Shown in pieces: positions 9,150-18,190 of a DNA stretch of 64,000 bases (position 1 is the stretch's first letter; the number at the start of each line of letters is the position of its first letter). The notes beneath the pieces were generated by a model. It was given only the letters and a program-made list of their open reading frames with translations. It did not search any database and was not told where the DNA came from. Source of the DNA: Aquimarina sp. ERC-38 (GTDB lineage: Bacteria; Bacteroidota; Bacteroidia; Flavobacteriales; Flavobacteriaceae); assembly GCF_026222555.1 (NCBI RefSeq), contig NZ_CP098511.1:3577501-3641500 (forward strand), written 5' to 3'. A program made the position numbers and the translations under genes.

Positions 9150-10214
9150 TTATAATTTTAATTCTTTGAATAATTTTTCCCATTTCTGACCAATTTCTTC
9201 AATCGAGAACTTATCCACAATCTTAACTGAATTTTCTCTTAAAACTAATCGTTTATCAGGATTTTCAATAAGTTGGATTAAGGAATCTCTCATTGCTTTC
9301 TGATTTTGATTTTCAATAAGGATTCCATCATAACCATCCGTTATAATGTCAGAAGGACCAGTAATACAATCGTAAGCGGTACACGCCATACCCTGTGACA
9401 TTGCTTCCAGAAGTACCATAGGTAAACCTTCATATCTAGAAGACAAAATGAATACTTCAGATTCTTGCATAAAATTTTGTACTTTATTTGTGTAGCCTAC
9501 AAGTTCAATTTTATTTTGTAGTTGTTTTTTAGCAATTATTCTTTCTAATTTATTTGAATTTCCTCCACCTAAAATTTTTAATGTCCAATCCTTATATTTC
9601 TTCAGAACAGGTTCAACTATTTCAATCAAATTATCAAAACCTTTATGATAGGTTCTATCTAAATCACCAATTGCTAATATCACCTTTTGACGTCTGTTAT
9701 TCGCACGGTATGCATTAAAAGTGCAGGGGTTAGGCATAACGGTAACATTAACTTTATACTTTTTATAAAATGCAATATCATATTCGGTTAGCACTGTTAA
9801 TTTATTTGCATACCTATACATATATTTTCTTAAAAAATTTGACTGTTTACTAACACCTCTACTATGGTTAATATGTTCACAAACTATAATTTTTAAACCT
9901 CTTAATTTTGCAGTTATTATAGAAACTAGATTTGTATTTTTTAAAAAAGAAATAATAACATTAGGTTTGTTACTCGATTCTGAATAATAGAAATACAGAG
10001 ACCTTAATTTACGTACGGTATGATTGATTTTTTTATTTTTTTCATTATCATGAAATTGTACTCTTTTAATTTCTTCATTTAAAATGTATGCCTCACCTGA
10101 TATAAAGGTAATAACAGTTACATCATAGTAATTAATAAAATGATTAGCTAATAATACTAACACTCTCTCTGCACCGCCTGAATTTAATGAAGGTATAATA
10201 AAATCTATTTTCAT
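9150..10214 (-). CDS. Glycosyltransferase family 4
   Basis: 354 residues, GT-B fold. It starts MKIDFIIPSLNSGGAERVLV, and the C-terminal half has AIGDLDRTYHKGFDNLIEI, KILGGGNSNKL and ILSSRYEGLPMVLLEAMSQG (E-x7-E). GT4 proteins of this shape commonly transfer hexoses or N-acetylhexosamines in capsule and O-antigen synthesis. It lies directly downstream of the polymerase-like gene in the same operon. Confidence 0.9.
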   Translation of the reverse strand: MKIDFIIPSLNSGGAERVLVLLANHFINYYDVTVITFISGEAYILNEEIKRVQFHDNEKNKKINHTVRKLRSLYFYYSESSNKPNVIISFLKNTNLVSIITAKLRGLKIIVCEHINHSRGVSKQSNFLRKYMYRYANKLTVLTEYDIAFYKKYKVNVTVMPNPCTFNAYRANNRRQKVILAIGDLDRTYHKGFDNLIEIVEPVLKKYKDWTLKILGGGNSNKLERIIAKKQLQNKIELVGYTNKVQNFMQESEVFILSSRYEGLPMVLLEAMSQGMACTAYDCITGPSDIITDGYDGILIENQNQKAMRDSLIQLIENPDKRLVLRENSVKIVDKFSIEEIGQKWEKLFKELKL

Positions 10215-10254
10215 TATAAATGATCCTTTTAAAACTTAACTAATATCAATTTAA

Positions 10255-11376
10255 TTATATTAAAGGTTGCTCTTGCATATTATTACTTCCTACTAGTTTA
10301 AGTTTATTGACTTCAATATGTAACCATAAAGAAATAAAAATCAAATAATAATTTGTGTAGTAATTATGATTAGTCAGTAGAAATAATATTTGAACAATAG
10401 TTAAAAATAAGATATAAGGTTTTTCCTTAAAAAATTTAAGACCCCAATAAAACAGATGAAGGTAAAAGCAAATAAAAAGTAATAAAACAAAAATACCAGA
10501 TTCCCCGTAAATCATCATAAAAGAATTATGTGATCCGACAAAATTCAAACCGCGACCTTGAAAAGATCTGTAACCATGACCAAAAAAGGGTTTATCTGAT
10601 AAATAAGGGTAAAATTTTGACCATGTTTCAGTCCTACCCCCCTTATTTAAATCTTGTTTTGTTACTTGCTCATTATTTACAATAGCTTGCAATTGAGAAA
10701 ACCGGGTAGTATTAAAATTTAAAATTCCAGCTAAAGAAATTATTAATATTACAATCCCTATTCCCATACCAAAAATCTTATAATTCTTGGAATCTACTCG
10801 AAGAGACAAAAAGTTTATAATTAACCAAATGACAATAAAAGTCCTTGAAAAAGTAATTATTCCTGCAAACGTAAATAAGAACAAAAGGGGTAATCTAATT
10901 TTTTGATTAGCTATATTTATAGCTAATCCATATCCCATTAAACAGATAAGTCCACCAGTATTAGGATCAAGGTAGAAACCGCTGTACCTTCCGTAATCAC
11001 TAGAAAAAATAATGGCATGTAAAAATATAGAAAATGCACCGATAGAAAGAAAAACTAATAACTCATCTTTACTTGTTCTAGCAGCTAAAGAAGTACCTAT
11101 TATAATAATCCAAAAATATTTTATAAATTTTATAAAATATTCGCGTTCGTCACCTACATAAAACTGTATTCCAGAAATTAAAAAATATCCGAATCCTGCT
11201 ATTAATAGTAAATTAATAATTATTATTTCTTTTTCTATAATAGCATAGATCAGTAAAGAGAAAAACATTAAAGCACTAAATATAGCACCTAGAGTTGAAC
11301 TTAAAGTAATTATAAAGAAAGTAGGTAAATTAAATACAATTGTTCCCAGACTAAGATATTTTATAAATCTTATCAT
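10255..11376 (-). CDS. O-antigen polymerase/ligase family membrane protein (Wzy-like)
   Basis: 373 residues with about ten hydrophobic segments and a larger extracytoplasmic loop near residues 220-290. Within that loop, GGRTETWSKFYPYLSDKPFFGHGYRSF followed by GSHNSFMMIYGESGIF is the Wzy_C/WaaL signature (GHG..., then HNS...GxxG). It would polymerise lipid-linked repeat units, or ligate them, on the periplasmic face of the inner membrane. The start codon overlaps the stop of the preceding GT2 gene (ATGA), so the two are translationally coupled. Confidence 0.82.
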   Translation of the reverse strand: MIRFIKYLSLGTIVFNLPTFFIITLSSTLGAIFSALMFFSLLIYAIIEKEIIIINLLLIAGFGYFLISGIQFYVGDEREYFIKFIKYFWIIIIGTSLAARTSKDELLVFLSIGAFSIFLHAIIFSSDYGRYSGFYLDPNTGGLICLMGYGLAINIANQKIRLPLLFLFTFAGIITFSRTFIVIWLIINFLSLRVDSKNYKIFGMGIGIVILIISLAGILNFNTTRFSQLQAIVNNEQVTKQDLNKGGRTETWSKFYPYLSDKPFFGHGYRSFQGRGLNFVGSHNSFMMIYGESGIFVLLLFICFYLHLFYWGLKFFKEKPYILFLTIVQILFLLTNHNYYTNYYLIFISLWLHIEVNKLKLVGSNNMQEQPLI

Positions 11377-12266
11377 ATCTTAAATAGTCTATTCATTGAT
11401 ATTCTTAAAAAGCTTAAAAATGAGATAAAAAGCTTTGAACTTGATAAGCTACATTTCTGATCTCTATAAATTAAATAAGCTTTAATAAATTCAAAAGCTA
11501 AATTACGATAATATTTTTTAGAGTATATCTCTAAAGTATTTGCAGTATACAATTGATAATAAGAGCTATAATATCGAATTTTAGCTCTCTTTATCTTTGA
11601 TTTTTTTTGCTGGATAAGACCTTCTGCAGAAAACCAATATGTTCTATGAACTTTGTTAGTACATAAAAAATCATATTTTTTATTTATGCTATTCCATGTA
11701 GCTCCCTCGCTAACATAGGCGGCATTTTCGTTATAAAACATTTTGTGTTCAGCTAAAATTTGAGTACGCCAACTATGCCATTTTTCGCCCTTAATTCTCT
11801 TTGTTCTGTCTAAAATTCGTTCGTTAAGATTTACTTGCCATAAATTCTTAGGAAATAGATCTCCTTCTATTTGTCCTTCTTCATTTTGTGTCAAAGTCCA
11901 AACGGAAGCTATACGATTACCTTCAATGGTTTTGTCTATTTCCCTCCATAATATATGAAGATCTTCTAGTGTATTTGAATAAAAAGAGTCATCACTATCA
12001 GCGATAATAGTTATGGGTTCTTTACAGTATTTAAATCCATAATTTAAAGCAAAAGGTTTGCCCTTATTCTTTTTTAATTTGTAGTATGTAATTTCAAAAA
12101 AATTATTTTCATTGATCCAGGTTCGAATCAAATCTTCCGTCTTATCAGTACTAGCATCATCAATTATTATCCAATGAAAGTTCTTAAAAGTCTGTTGTTT
12201 TAAGGAATCATAAACTCGATAAAGAGTATTATAACGATTATACGTAGGTGTAATTATACTAAACAT
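11373..12266 (-). CDS. Glycosyltransferase family 2 (GT-A fold)
   Basis: 297 residues. It begins MFSIITPTYNRYNTLYRVYDSLKQQTF, with IIDDASTDKTEDLI and IIADSDDSF; the latter supplies the metal-binding acidic cluster of GT2 enzymes. Length and motifs are normal for a capsule-type inverting glycosyltransferase. The gene overlaps the flippase gene by 8 bases and the polymerase gene by 4, showing a tight operon. Confidence 0.9.
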   Translation of the reverse strand: MFSIITPTYNRYNTLYRVYDSLKQQTFKNFHWIIIDDASTDKTEDLIRTWINENNFFEITYYKLKKNKGKPFALNYGFKYCKEPITIIADSDDSFYSNTLEDLHILWREIDKTIEGNRIASVWTLTQNEEGQIEGDLFPKNLWQVNLNERILDRTKRIKGEKWHSWRTQILAEHKMFYNENAAYVSEGATWNSINKKYDFLCTNKVHRTYWFSAEGLIQQKKSKIKRAKIRYYSSYYQLYTANTLEIYSKKYYRNLAFEFIKAYLIYRDQKCSLSSSKLFISFLSFLRISMNRLFKI

Positions 12267-13581
12267 AAGATTTACTATTAATTCTTTGGATATAGATAAA
12301 TAAATAAATAGTATTTACTAGAGAAACGATAGATGTAGCTAGTGCTAAGCCGTACACTTTAAATCTACTAATTAATAAGTAATTTAAAACCGTATTAAGT
12401 ATCAAACTAATTAGAGAAGTTAATAAAAGAATATTATTCTTATTAATAGAAGTAAGGTATCTATTCATAATTAAACCTGATACATAAAATGGTATTTGAA
12501 TAATATACATTTGCTGTACTCGATAAACAATATCAGTATCATCCGCAGTAAATTCTTTACGTTCAAAAACTAAACTCGTAATCCATTCTGAAAATATATA
12601 TAAAAATGCGGCAACAACCACACAAAGGATGAAATTAAAAGATAATATTTTCTTTAATTTATCATAAAGAAGACCGGGATTATCCGCGTATTTGGAAAAA
12701 TAAGGAAGAACTACTTTTCCCATAGACATACCTATAAGTCCGATAACTAACATTGGAATTTTTAAACCATAATTAAGCGCAGCAACTGATCCGACCACTA
12801 ATTGTGCAGAAAAATACTGATCAATAACTGAATTACTTGAATTCAAAACCGATGAAGAAACTTTAACAGGTACTTGTTTTATCAGTATCCTTATATTCTT
12901 ACTTCTGAAGTCAAGTTTTCCGATAAATAGAATTTTCTTATATATCGAAAGTAAGAAAAGGTATATAAATACTCCGAAACTACCAATTAAAATTCCAATA
13001 GCCAATACTGTTACTGGAAATTGATCTTTTAAAAACCAAATTGAAAATAATGTTCCTAATGGCAAAAGTATATAGGCTAAAGAAGAATATAAAAAATCAT
13101 TATCTATGTTTAATAATCCGGTGAGTTGAGAAGATAACGCCCATAATAAAATACAGGGTAGTAGATAATACAACTGTTGCCTAATTAAATTATAATATTC
13201 TGCATCGTGCCCTTTGAATATATTTTCTAAATAAATACCATTAAAAAAATAAGTGATAATTATAAAAAATAAAGCAATTGCTATGGTAATAATAAAACTG
13301 GTAGTTTGAAAAGATTTTATATTACCTTTTTGTTTTAACTCCAAAACGTAGTTTGGGATAAAAACACCTTTATAAGATCCTAGAAATACGTTATTTATAA
13401 AACCAGGAATTAACATTGCTATAAGGAAAGTATCTAATAATTCAGAAAGACCAAAGTTTTTTGCTACTTCTAACTCTTTGTAAAAACTTATCGCTTTTGT
13501 AAATAATGACACGGAAATTACAATAAGAACACTTTGAAAAAAAGGTTTTTTAATGAATTCCTGAATTTTTTTAAAAACCAT
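12259..13581 (-). CDS. MurJ/MviN-type lipid-linked oligosaccharide flippase
   Basis: 440 residues, about 12-14 membrane helices throughout. The N-terminal region (SLFTKAISFYKELEVAKNFGLSELLDTFLIAMLIPGFINNVF) matches the MurJ/MviN-like half of the MOP superfamily rather than the classical Wzx type. In this operon it most likely flips the undecaprenyl-linked repeat unit to the periplasm. A housekeeping MurJ role is less likely given the capsule-type neighbours and a length shorter than typical MurJ (~510). Confidence 0.8.
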   Translation of the reverse strand: MVFKKIQEFIKKPFFQSVLIVISVSLFTKAISFYKELEVAKNFGLSELLDTFLIAMLIPGFINNVFLGSYKGVFIPNYVLELKQKGNIKSFQTTSFIITIAIALFFIIITYFFNGIYLENIFKGHDAEYYNLIRQQLYYLLPCILLWALSSQLTGLLNIDNDFLYSSLAYILLPLGTLFSIWFLKDQFPVTVLAIGILIGSFGVFIYLFLLSIYKKILFIGKLDFRSKNIRILIKQVPVKVSSSVLNSSNSVIDQYFSAQLVVGSVAALNYGLKIPMLVIGLIGMSMGKVVLPYFSKYADNPGLLYDKLKKILSFNFILCVVVAAFLYIFSEWITSLVFERKEFTADDTDIVYRVQQMYIIQIPFYVSGLIMNRYLTSINKNNILLLTSLISLILNTVLNYLLISRFKVYGLALATSIVSLVNTIYLFIYIQRINSKSYV

Positions 13582-13640
13582 TCCTAAGCTTATCTATAGG
13601 TTATGCTTACTTAGTAATTTATAAATTAAAATAAGTTAAT

Positions 13641-14921
13641 TTATAATCTTCCGTCAGTTTTTACTTTTAAAATACCTTTTACATCATAAAGAACTCCATT
13701 TTTATTTAATAATGAAGCAAAATCAATTTTTAAATACTCATTATGACTAACGGTAAGCACTACGGCATCATATTTTTCTGAAGGTAATTTTTTGGTCGTA
13801 GTAAGACCATATTCATGTTTCACTTCATCCGGGTTGGCCCAGGGGTCGTAAATGGTTACATTTGTACCAAAACTTTCCAAATTTGAAATAACATCTACAG
13901 CTTTCGTATTCCGAACATCGGGACAATTTTCTTTAAAAGTTATACCTAGAACTAAAACTTTGGCGCCTTTAATATGAATATCTTTTTTGACCATTAATTT
14001 AATAATTTCAGAAGCTACATATTGCCCCATACTGTCGTTAAGACGACGTCCAGCAAGGATAATTTCAGGATGATATCCGAATTCCTGAGCTCTTTGAGCC
14101 AGGTAATACGGATCAACTCCTATGCAATGACCTCCTACTAAGCCAGGTTTAAATGGTAGAAAGTTCCATTTAGTTCCTGCAGCTTCTAATACTGCATGCG
14201 TATCAATATCCATGGCATTAAAAATTTTCGCCAATTCATTCACAAATGCAATATTGATATCTCTCTGTGAATTTTCTATAACTTTAGCAGCTTCAGCCAC
14301 CTTTATGGTCGGAGCCCGATGCGTGCCCGCTTCAATAACCGAAGCATAGAGAGCGTCAACCTTTTTTCCTATTTCCGGTGTTGATCCAGCAGTAACCTTT
14401 AATATTTTTTCAACAGTATGTAATTTATCCCCCGGGTTAATACGCTCAGGAGAATACCCCGCATAAAAATCTTCATTAAATTTTAATCCACTAATATTTT
14501 CTAAAACGGGAATACACTCCTCTTCAGTTACACCAGGATACACGGTGGATTCATAAATAACAATATCTCCTTTTTTTAATACTTTACCTACCGTCTCGCT
14601 TGACTTATATAAGGGTGTTAAGTCAGGTCGATTATTTTTATCTACAGGAGTAGGTACTGTTACAATATAATAGTTACAATTCCTTATATCTTCAAGATTT
14701 GAACTACAAAATAGTCCGTTTTCACTACTTGGCTCTTTTACCAGTACGGATTGAAGCACTTCATCTTCTACCTCTAGTGTAGTATCTGTTCCGGATTGTA
14801 AATCATGAATTCGATCCTTATTAATATCAAAACCAATTACGGCAAATTTAGTTGCAAATAATCTGGCTAACGGAAGCCCTACATAACCTAAGCCAATAAC
14901 GGCAATTTTTATAGTATTCAT
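13641..14921 (-). CDS. tviB: UDP-N-acetylhexosamine 6-dehydrogenase (TviB/WbpO type)
   Basis: 426 residues, nucleotide-sugar dehydrogenase family. NAD-binding IAVIGLGYVGLPLARLFA is at residues 6-23. The central domain has IYESTVYPGVTEEECIPVLE and KVAEAAKVIENSQRDINIAFVNELAKIF; the catalytic cysteine lies in KPGLVGGHCIGVDPYYLA. The UDP-binding C-terminal domain has LGITFKENCPDVRNTKA. The sequence is of the TviB/WbpO class, which oxidises UDP-GlcNAc or UDP-GalNAc to the uronic acid with two NAD+. Together with the adjacent TviC/WbpP-like epimerase it would give UDP-N-acetylgalactosaminuronic acid. The exact substrate preference is inferred. Confidence 0.88.
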   Translation of the reverse strand: MNTIKIAVIGLGYVGLPLARLFATKFAVIGFDINKDRIHDLQSGTDTTLEVEDEVLQSVLVKEPSSENGLFCSSNLEDIRNCNYYIVTVPTPVDKNNRPDLTPLYKSSETVGKVLKKGDIVIYESTVYPGVTEEECIPVLENISGLKFNEDFYAGYSPERINPGDKLHTVEKILKVTAGSTPEIGKKVDALYASVIEAGTHRAPTIKVAEAAKVIENSQRDINIAFVNELAKIFNAMDIDTHAVLEAAGTKWNFLPFKPGLVGGHCIGVDPYYLAQRAQEFGYHPEIILAGRRLNDSMGQYVASEIIKLMVKKDIHIKGAKVLVLGITFKENCPDVRNTKAVDVISNLESFGTNVTIYDPWANPDEVKHEYGLTTTKKLPSEKYDAVVLTVSHNEYLKIDFASLLNKNGVLYDVKGILKVKTDGRL

Positions 14922-14955
14922 TTCTTAAATAATTCCTTTTAAAGTTAGTTTTATA

Positions 14956-15954
14956 CTATTTTAAATTCTGCCAATACCAGGATACCGCTTCTTTTAAACC
15001 TGATTTTATATCAAATTCGGGTTGATAGTTCAGGAGTTCTTTTGCTTTATCTATTGATGCTAGCGAATGAGGAACATCTCCCTTACGCTCAGGCCCGTGT
15101 TTTATTTTAATTTTGGCAATTTTCGGATCATATACTGATAAATATTCTTTAAGAAGTTCTACTAGTTCTAATAAAGTAGTTCTATCCCCAAAGGCAGTAT
15201 TATAAACCGTATTAAGAGCTTTATCATTATCTGCAACTATAGCCCTCATATTCATTTGAATCACATTATCGATATACGTAAAATCCCTTGAATAGGATCC
15301 ATCTCCATTAATTACCGGGGATTCATACTTCATAAGTTGCATTACAAATTTTGGGATAACCGCAGCGTATGCACCGTTTGGATCTTGTTTTCTGCCAAAA
15401 ACATTAAAATATCGTAAACCAATAGTATCTAAATTATAGGTTCTTTTGAAATTCTCAGCATACAATTCATTTACATACTTAGTAATGGCATAGGGAGATA
15501 AGGGTTTACCAATGTTATCCTCCACCTTTGGCAGTGATTTTGAATCACCGTAGGTTGAAGAACTTGCAGCATAAACAAATTTTTTAATTCCTGCATCTCT
15601 CGAAGCCACTAACATGTTTAAAAATCCTCCAACATTTACATTATTTGATGTAATCGGATCATTGATTGATCTAGGTACTGAACCTAGAGCTGCTTGATGT
15701 AAGACATAATCAATACCTTCACAAGATTTGTGACAATCCTCAAGATTACGTATATCCCCCTTTATAAATTTGAAATTTTTGTAGCTCTCAAGCGTTTTTA
15801 AATTTTTTTGATGTCCGGTAGCAAAACTATCTAATGCCACTACGGTGCTTCCTATGTCAACCAGATATTCACATAAGTTGCTACCTATAAAACCAGCAGC
15901 GCCAGTTACTAAAATTCGAGATTGTTTTAATTGTTCAATATGGCTTTTGTCCAA
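14956..15954 (-). CDS. tviC: UDP-N-acetylglucosamine 4-epimerase (TviC/WbpP type)
   Basis: 332 residues, extended SDR family. NAD-binding [16 protein letters not shown] is near residue 17. The catalytic region is [14 protein letters not shown] followed by YAITKYVNE (Tyr-x3-Lys). [15 protein letters not shown] is the loop characteristic of the WbpP/TviC group, which interconverts UDP-GlcNAc and UDP-GalNAc (or the uronic acids). The gene is 16 bases after the upstream epimerase and 34 before the dehydrogenase, consistent with a joint UDP-GalNAcA pathway. Confidence 0.88.
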   Translation of the reverse strand: MDKSHIEQLKQSRILVTGAAGFIGSNLCEYLVDIGSTVVALDSFATGHQKNLKTLESYKNFKFIKGDIRNLEDCHKSCEGIDYVLHQAALGSVPRSINDPITSNNVNVGGFLNMLVASRDAGIKKFVYAASSSTYGDSKSLPKVEDNIGKPLSPYAITKYVNELYAENFKRTYNLDTIGLRYFNVFGRKQDPNGAYAAVIPKFVMQLMKYESPVINGDGSYSRDFTYIDNVIQMNMRAIVADNDKALNTVYNTAFGDRTTLLELVELLKEYLSVYDPKIAKIKIKHGPERKGDVPHSLASIDKAKELLNYQPEFDIKSGLKEAVSWYWQNLK

Positions 15955-15970
15955 AATCCTCTAAAATTAA

Positions 15971-16948
15971 TTATTGCTTTCTTTTTTCTAAAATCCAATC
16001 TAACTGTTCTTGAACACCTTGCTTAAGTGTTACTTTAGGATTATAATTTAAAAGGTGTTTAGCCTTAGTAATAATAGCTTTTGTTCTAGTTTGATCCCCT
16101 GTTCTAGGTGGTTTCATATCAAAAGAAATTTTAGTATTTACCAATTCTTCAACCATTTCAACCCCTTGTTGAGTGGTATATTCTTCTGCGGTTCCCAAAT
16201 TAATCACCTCTCCGTTACATTTTGATTCATTACCTATTGTATTTATAATTCCATCGATAATATCAAAAACATGTGTAAAGCTTCTTCTGTGAGAAAGGCT
16301 TCCTTCAAATAAGGGGAAGGGTTCATTATCCAAAGCACATTCTATTAATTGACTAAACATCTTATCTGGCCTTTCTCTAGATCCGTATACAGAATAAAGT
16401 CTTAAAGAACATGCTTTAAAGTATCCCAATCTGGCTTTGGACAATGCCAACTGTTCAGCAGCAAGTTTAGTTACTCCATAATTAGATATAGGTTTTGGTA
16501 ATGTATCTTCTTCGCAAAAAACATCCTTACCATAAATAGATGACGTACCAATATTTATAAATAATTCTAAGGCTTCTAAATCTTTGGTATAATTTGTTAA
16601 ATTTTCGGTAGCTAGAACATTATTACTCAGATAATCTTCAAAAGTAGAGGTTGCTGCGATTCCAGGTCGGGCAGCAAAATGAAAAATGTAATTAACATCT
16701 TTAGGAAGGTCTTCTGTTAAAGTAGCTGCTGCTAAATCAAGTTCTAAAATAGTGACACCTAACTTATTTAGATCTGATTCATTTTTTCGCTTCAAAGAAA
16801 CATCATAATAGTCAGAGAATTTATCTACTCCTATTACATCATATCCTTGCTTTTTTAAACGTTCAGCTAGATGAGAACCTATAAAACCAGCCGCTCCGGT
16901 TACTAAAATTTTGGAAGATTTAAAAGACTTAAGTGGTTGATCGTCCAT
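15971..16948 (-). CDS. NAD-dependent sugar epimerase/dehydratase (UDP-glucuronate 4-epimerase-like)
   Basis: 325 residues, extended [19 protein letters not shown] is the cofactor site; GTSSIYGK and YGVTKLAAEQ contain the catalytic Ser and Tyr-x3-Lys. VDKFSDYYDVSLKR, HFAARPGI and SHRRSFTHVFDIIDGI resemble UDP-glucuronate 4-epimerases and related enzymes. It is the first gene of the long polysaccharide operon, 36 bases downstream of a promoter-like element shared with the O-acetylation operon. Substrate not certain. Confidence 0.8.
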   Translation of the reverse strand: MDDQPLKSFKSSKILVTGAAGFIGSHLAERLKKQGYDVIGVDKFSDYYDVSLKRKNESDLNKLGVTILELDLAAATLTEDLPKDVNYIFHFAARPGIAATSTFEDYLSNNVLATENLTNYTKDLEALELFINIGTSSIYGKDVFCEEDTLPKPISNYGVTKLAAEQLALSKARLGYFKACSLRLYSVYGSRERPDKMFSQLIECALDNEPFPLFEGSLSHRRSFTHVFDIIDGIINTIGNESKCNGEVINLGTAEEYTTQQGVEMVEELVNTKISFDMKPPRTGDQTRTKAIITKAKHLLNYNPKVTLKQGVQEQLDWILEKRKQ

Positions 16949-17251
16949 AAGATAAATTTAGGTGGTTTAATCTTTGTAGGTAAAATACCGCGCGAAAGTA
17001 ATACTTCACAAAACAACTAACAACAAAATTTAACATTAATAGATAAAAAACAATCTAAAAAGATTGGTTACTGATTTCAAGAATATGTAAATTTTCTAAA
17101 TTCATTACTACACTAAAAAATTAAGAATCTTAAATCTATTTTCCTAAGTTTAATTTCTAAATCCTATTAAACAAATTATTATAAAAATAATAGCAATTTT
17201 CTTATCATTTTATAATATAACTTATAAAAACTAATTTAGAAAAACTTATTA
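16949..17251. other. Intergenic region with the polysaccharide operon promoter
   Basis: 303 bases between the SGNH gene and the long polysaccharide operon, both on the minus strand. It contains the promoter-like element at 16984-17024. The remainder (17025-17251) is AT-rich without a hairpin plus T-run or an ORF that I would defend. Confidence 0.6.
16984..17024 (-). promoter_or_regulatory. Promoter-like element of the polysaccharide operon, shared with 19821-19861
   Basis: Read on the minus strand: TTG (17023-17021), 20-base spacer, then TACTTTCG (17000-16993), one mismatch from the Bacteroidota -7 consensus TAnnTTTG, followed by CGCGGTATT. The 41-base segment is identical at 36 positions to a segment upstream of the MBOAT gene, so it is under selection or recently duplicated. 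Position 36 bases before the epimerase start fits a short leader. Confidence 0.6.
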
Positions 17252-18187
17252 CTAATTAGGTAATACAATGTTTATACTGTTCTTTAGATAATTCGATACT
17301 TGCTTAGCCACTTGTTCATGTCCGTAACAAGTCCAATGACGATCATGGCTAAAGGTCCATACCTCCTTATGATTGTTTAATAATATTGTTTTAATAGAAT
17401 AGTTTTTCATTAGTTTAACTATTTCTTTATTTATTTCAGGTCTTAAAATAAATATAATATCTTTTAACCTGTAATGCCGAGAAAGGTAGTCTATTAATTC
17501 TTTATATTCCTTTAAATACATGATTTTCCCCTCTTTTTTTACCAGTGAAAGAGTAGCGTTTTTTTTTGTTTTGAATTTAGGTAGTTTTAAAGGAAAACGC
17601 ATATACATATAGTAAATAAATTTCCAGTTATATAGAATTTTTTTAAAAATTGGGGCTTTTAATTTACTAGGCAGTAATATTTGTTCCTTTAAATCAACTT
17701 GGGTTATATTTGGTTTTCTAGAGATATCGGCAATACTTTCTTTAAAATCACTTTCTCCTAGATAAAGCAATTGTAATTTTGGTTTATATTCTTCTTCTAA
17801 ATTTTTAGTAATTTCCATAGCCTCAATAAGTGAAACTCCTGAGCGTCCTGCTTCAAAAAAATTATAATCCTCAAAATATTTTTTTAAATAAACTCCTTGA
17901 TGACAATAATCTGGGTTCATTAAATTTTCTATAAAGGAATCGCCAACAATTGTAATTAAATTATCATAATTTTCGGGTAGTTCTCCGACCCAACCTTTAC
18001 TATTAACTTTCCATTGGTGTCCACCTCCTTTCCAATACCCCTGCTGATTCGGAAAATATTTTTGAATGGTACCTTGCATCTGTCGATTTGGAATATCTGA
18101 TGTTAAGTGAAAAAAACGAATAACAATTTCCCCTAATATCAGGATATAAACAGTAAATAAAAATAACCGTAAAATTAATTTCTTCAT
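17252..18187 (-). CDS. Membrane-anchored SGNH-fold protein, probable O-acetyltransferase partner (AlgJ/AlgX-like)
   Basis: 311 residues. One N-terminal membrane segment or signal anchor (residues 4-25) is followed by an SGNH-hydrolase-like periplasmic domain. Visible blocks are ITIVGDSFIENL (nucleophile Ser in GDSx), LYLGESDF and HDRHWTCYGHEQVA (catalytic Asp-x2-His near the C-terminus). It lies 3 bases after the MBOAT gene. MBOAT plus SGNH pairs of this kind move acetyl groups across the inner membrane and transfer them to a polysaccharide, as in alginate acetylation. A free esterase role cannot be excluded. Confidence 0.72.
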   Translation of the reverse strand: MKKLILRLFLFTVYILILGEIVIRFFHLTSDIPNRQMQGTIQKYFPNQQGYWKGGGHQWKVNSKGWVGELPENYDNLITIVGDSFIENLMNPDYCHQGVYLKKYFEDYNFFEAGRSGVSLIEAMEITKNLEEEYKPKLQLLYLGESDFKESIADISRKPNITQVDLKEQILLPSKLKAPIFKKILYNWKFIYYMYMRFPLKLPKFKTKKNATLSLVKKEGKIMYLKEYKELIDYLSRHYRLKDIIFILRPEINKEIVKLMKNYSIKTILLNNHKEVWTFSHDRHWTCYGHEQVAKQVSNYLKNSINIVLPN

Positions 18188-18190
18188 TTT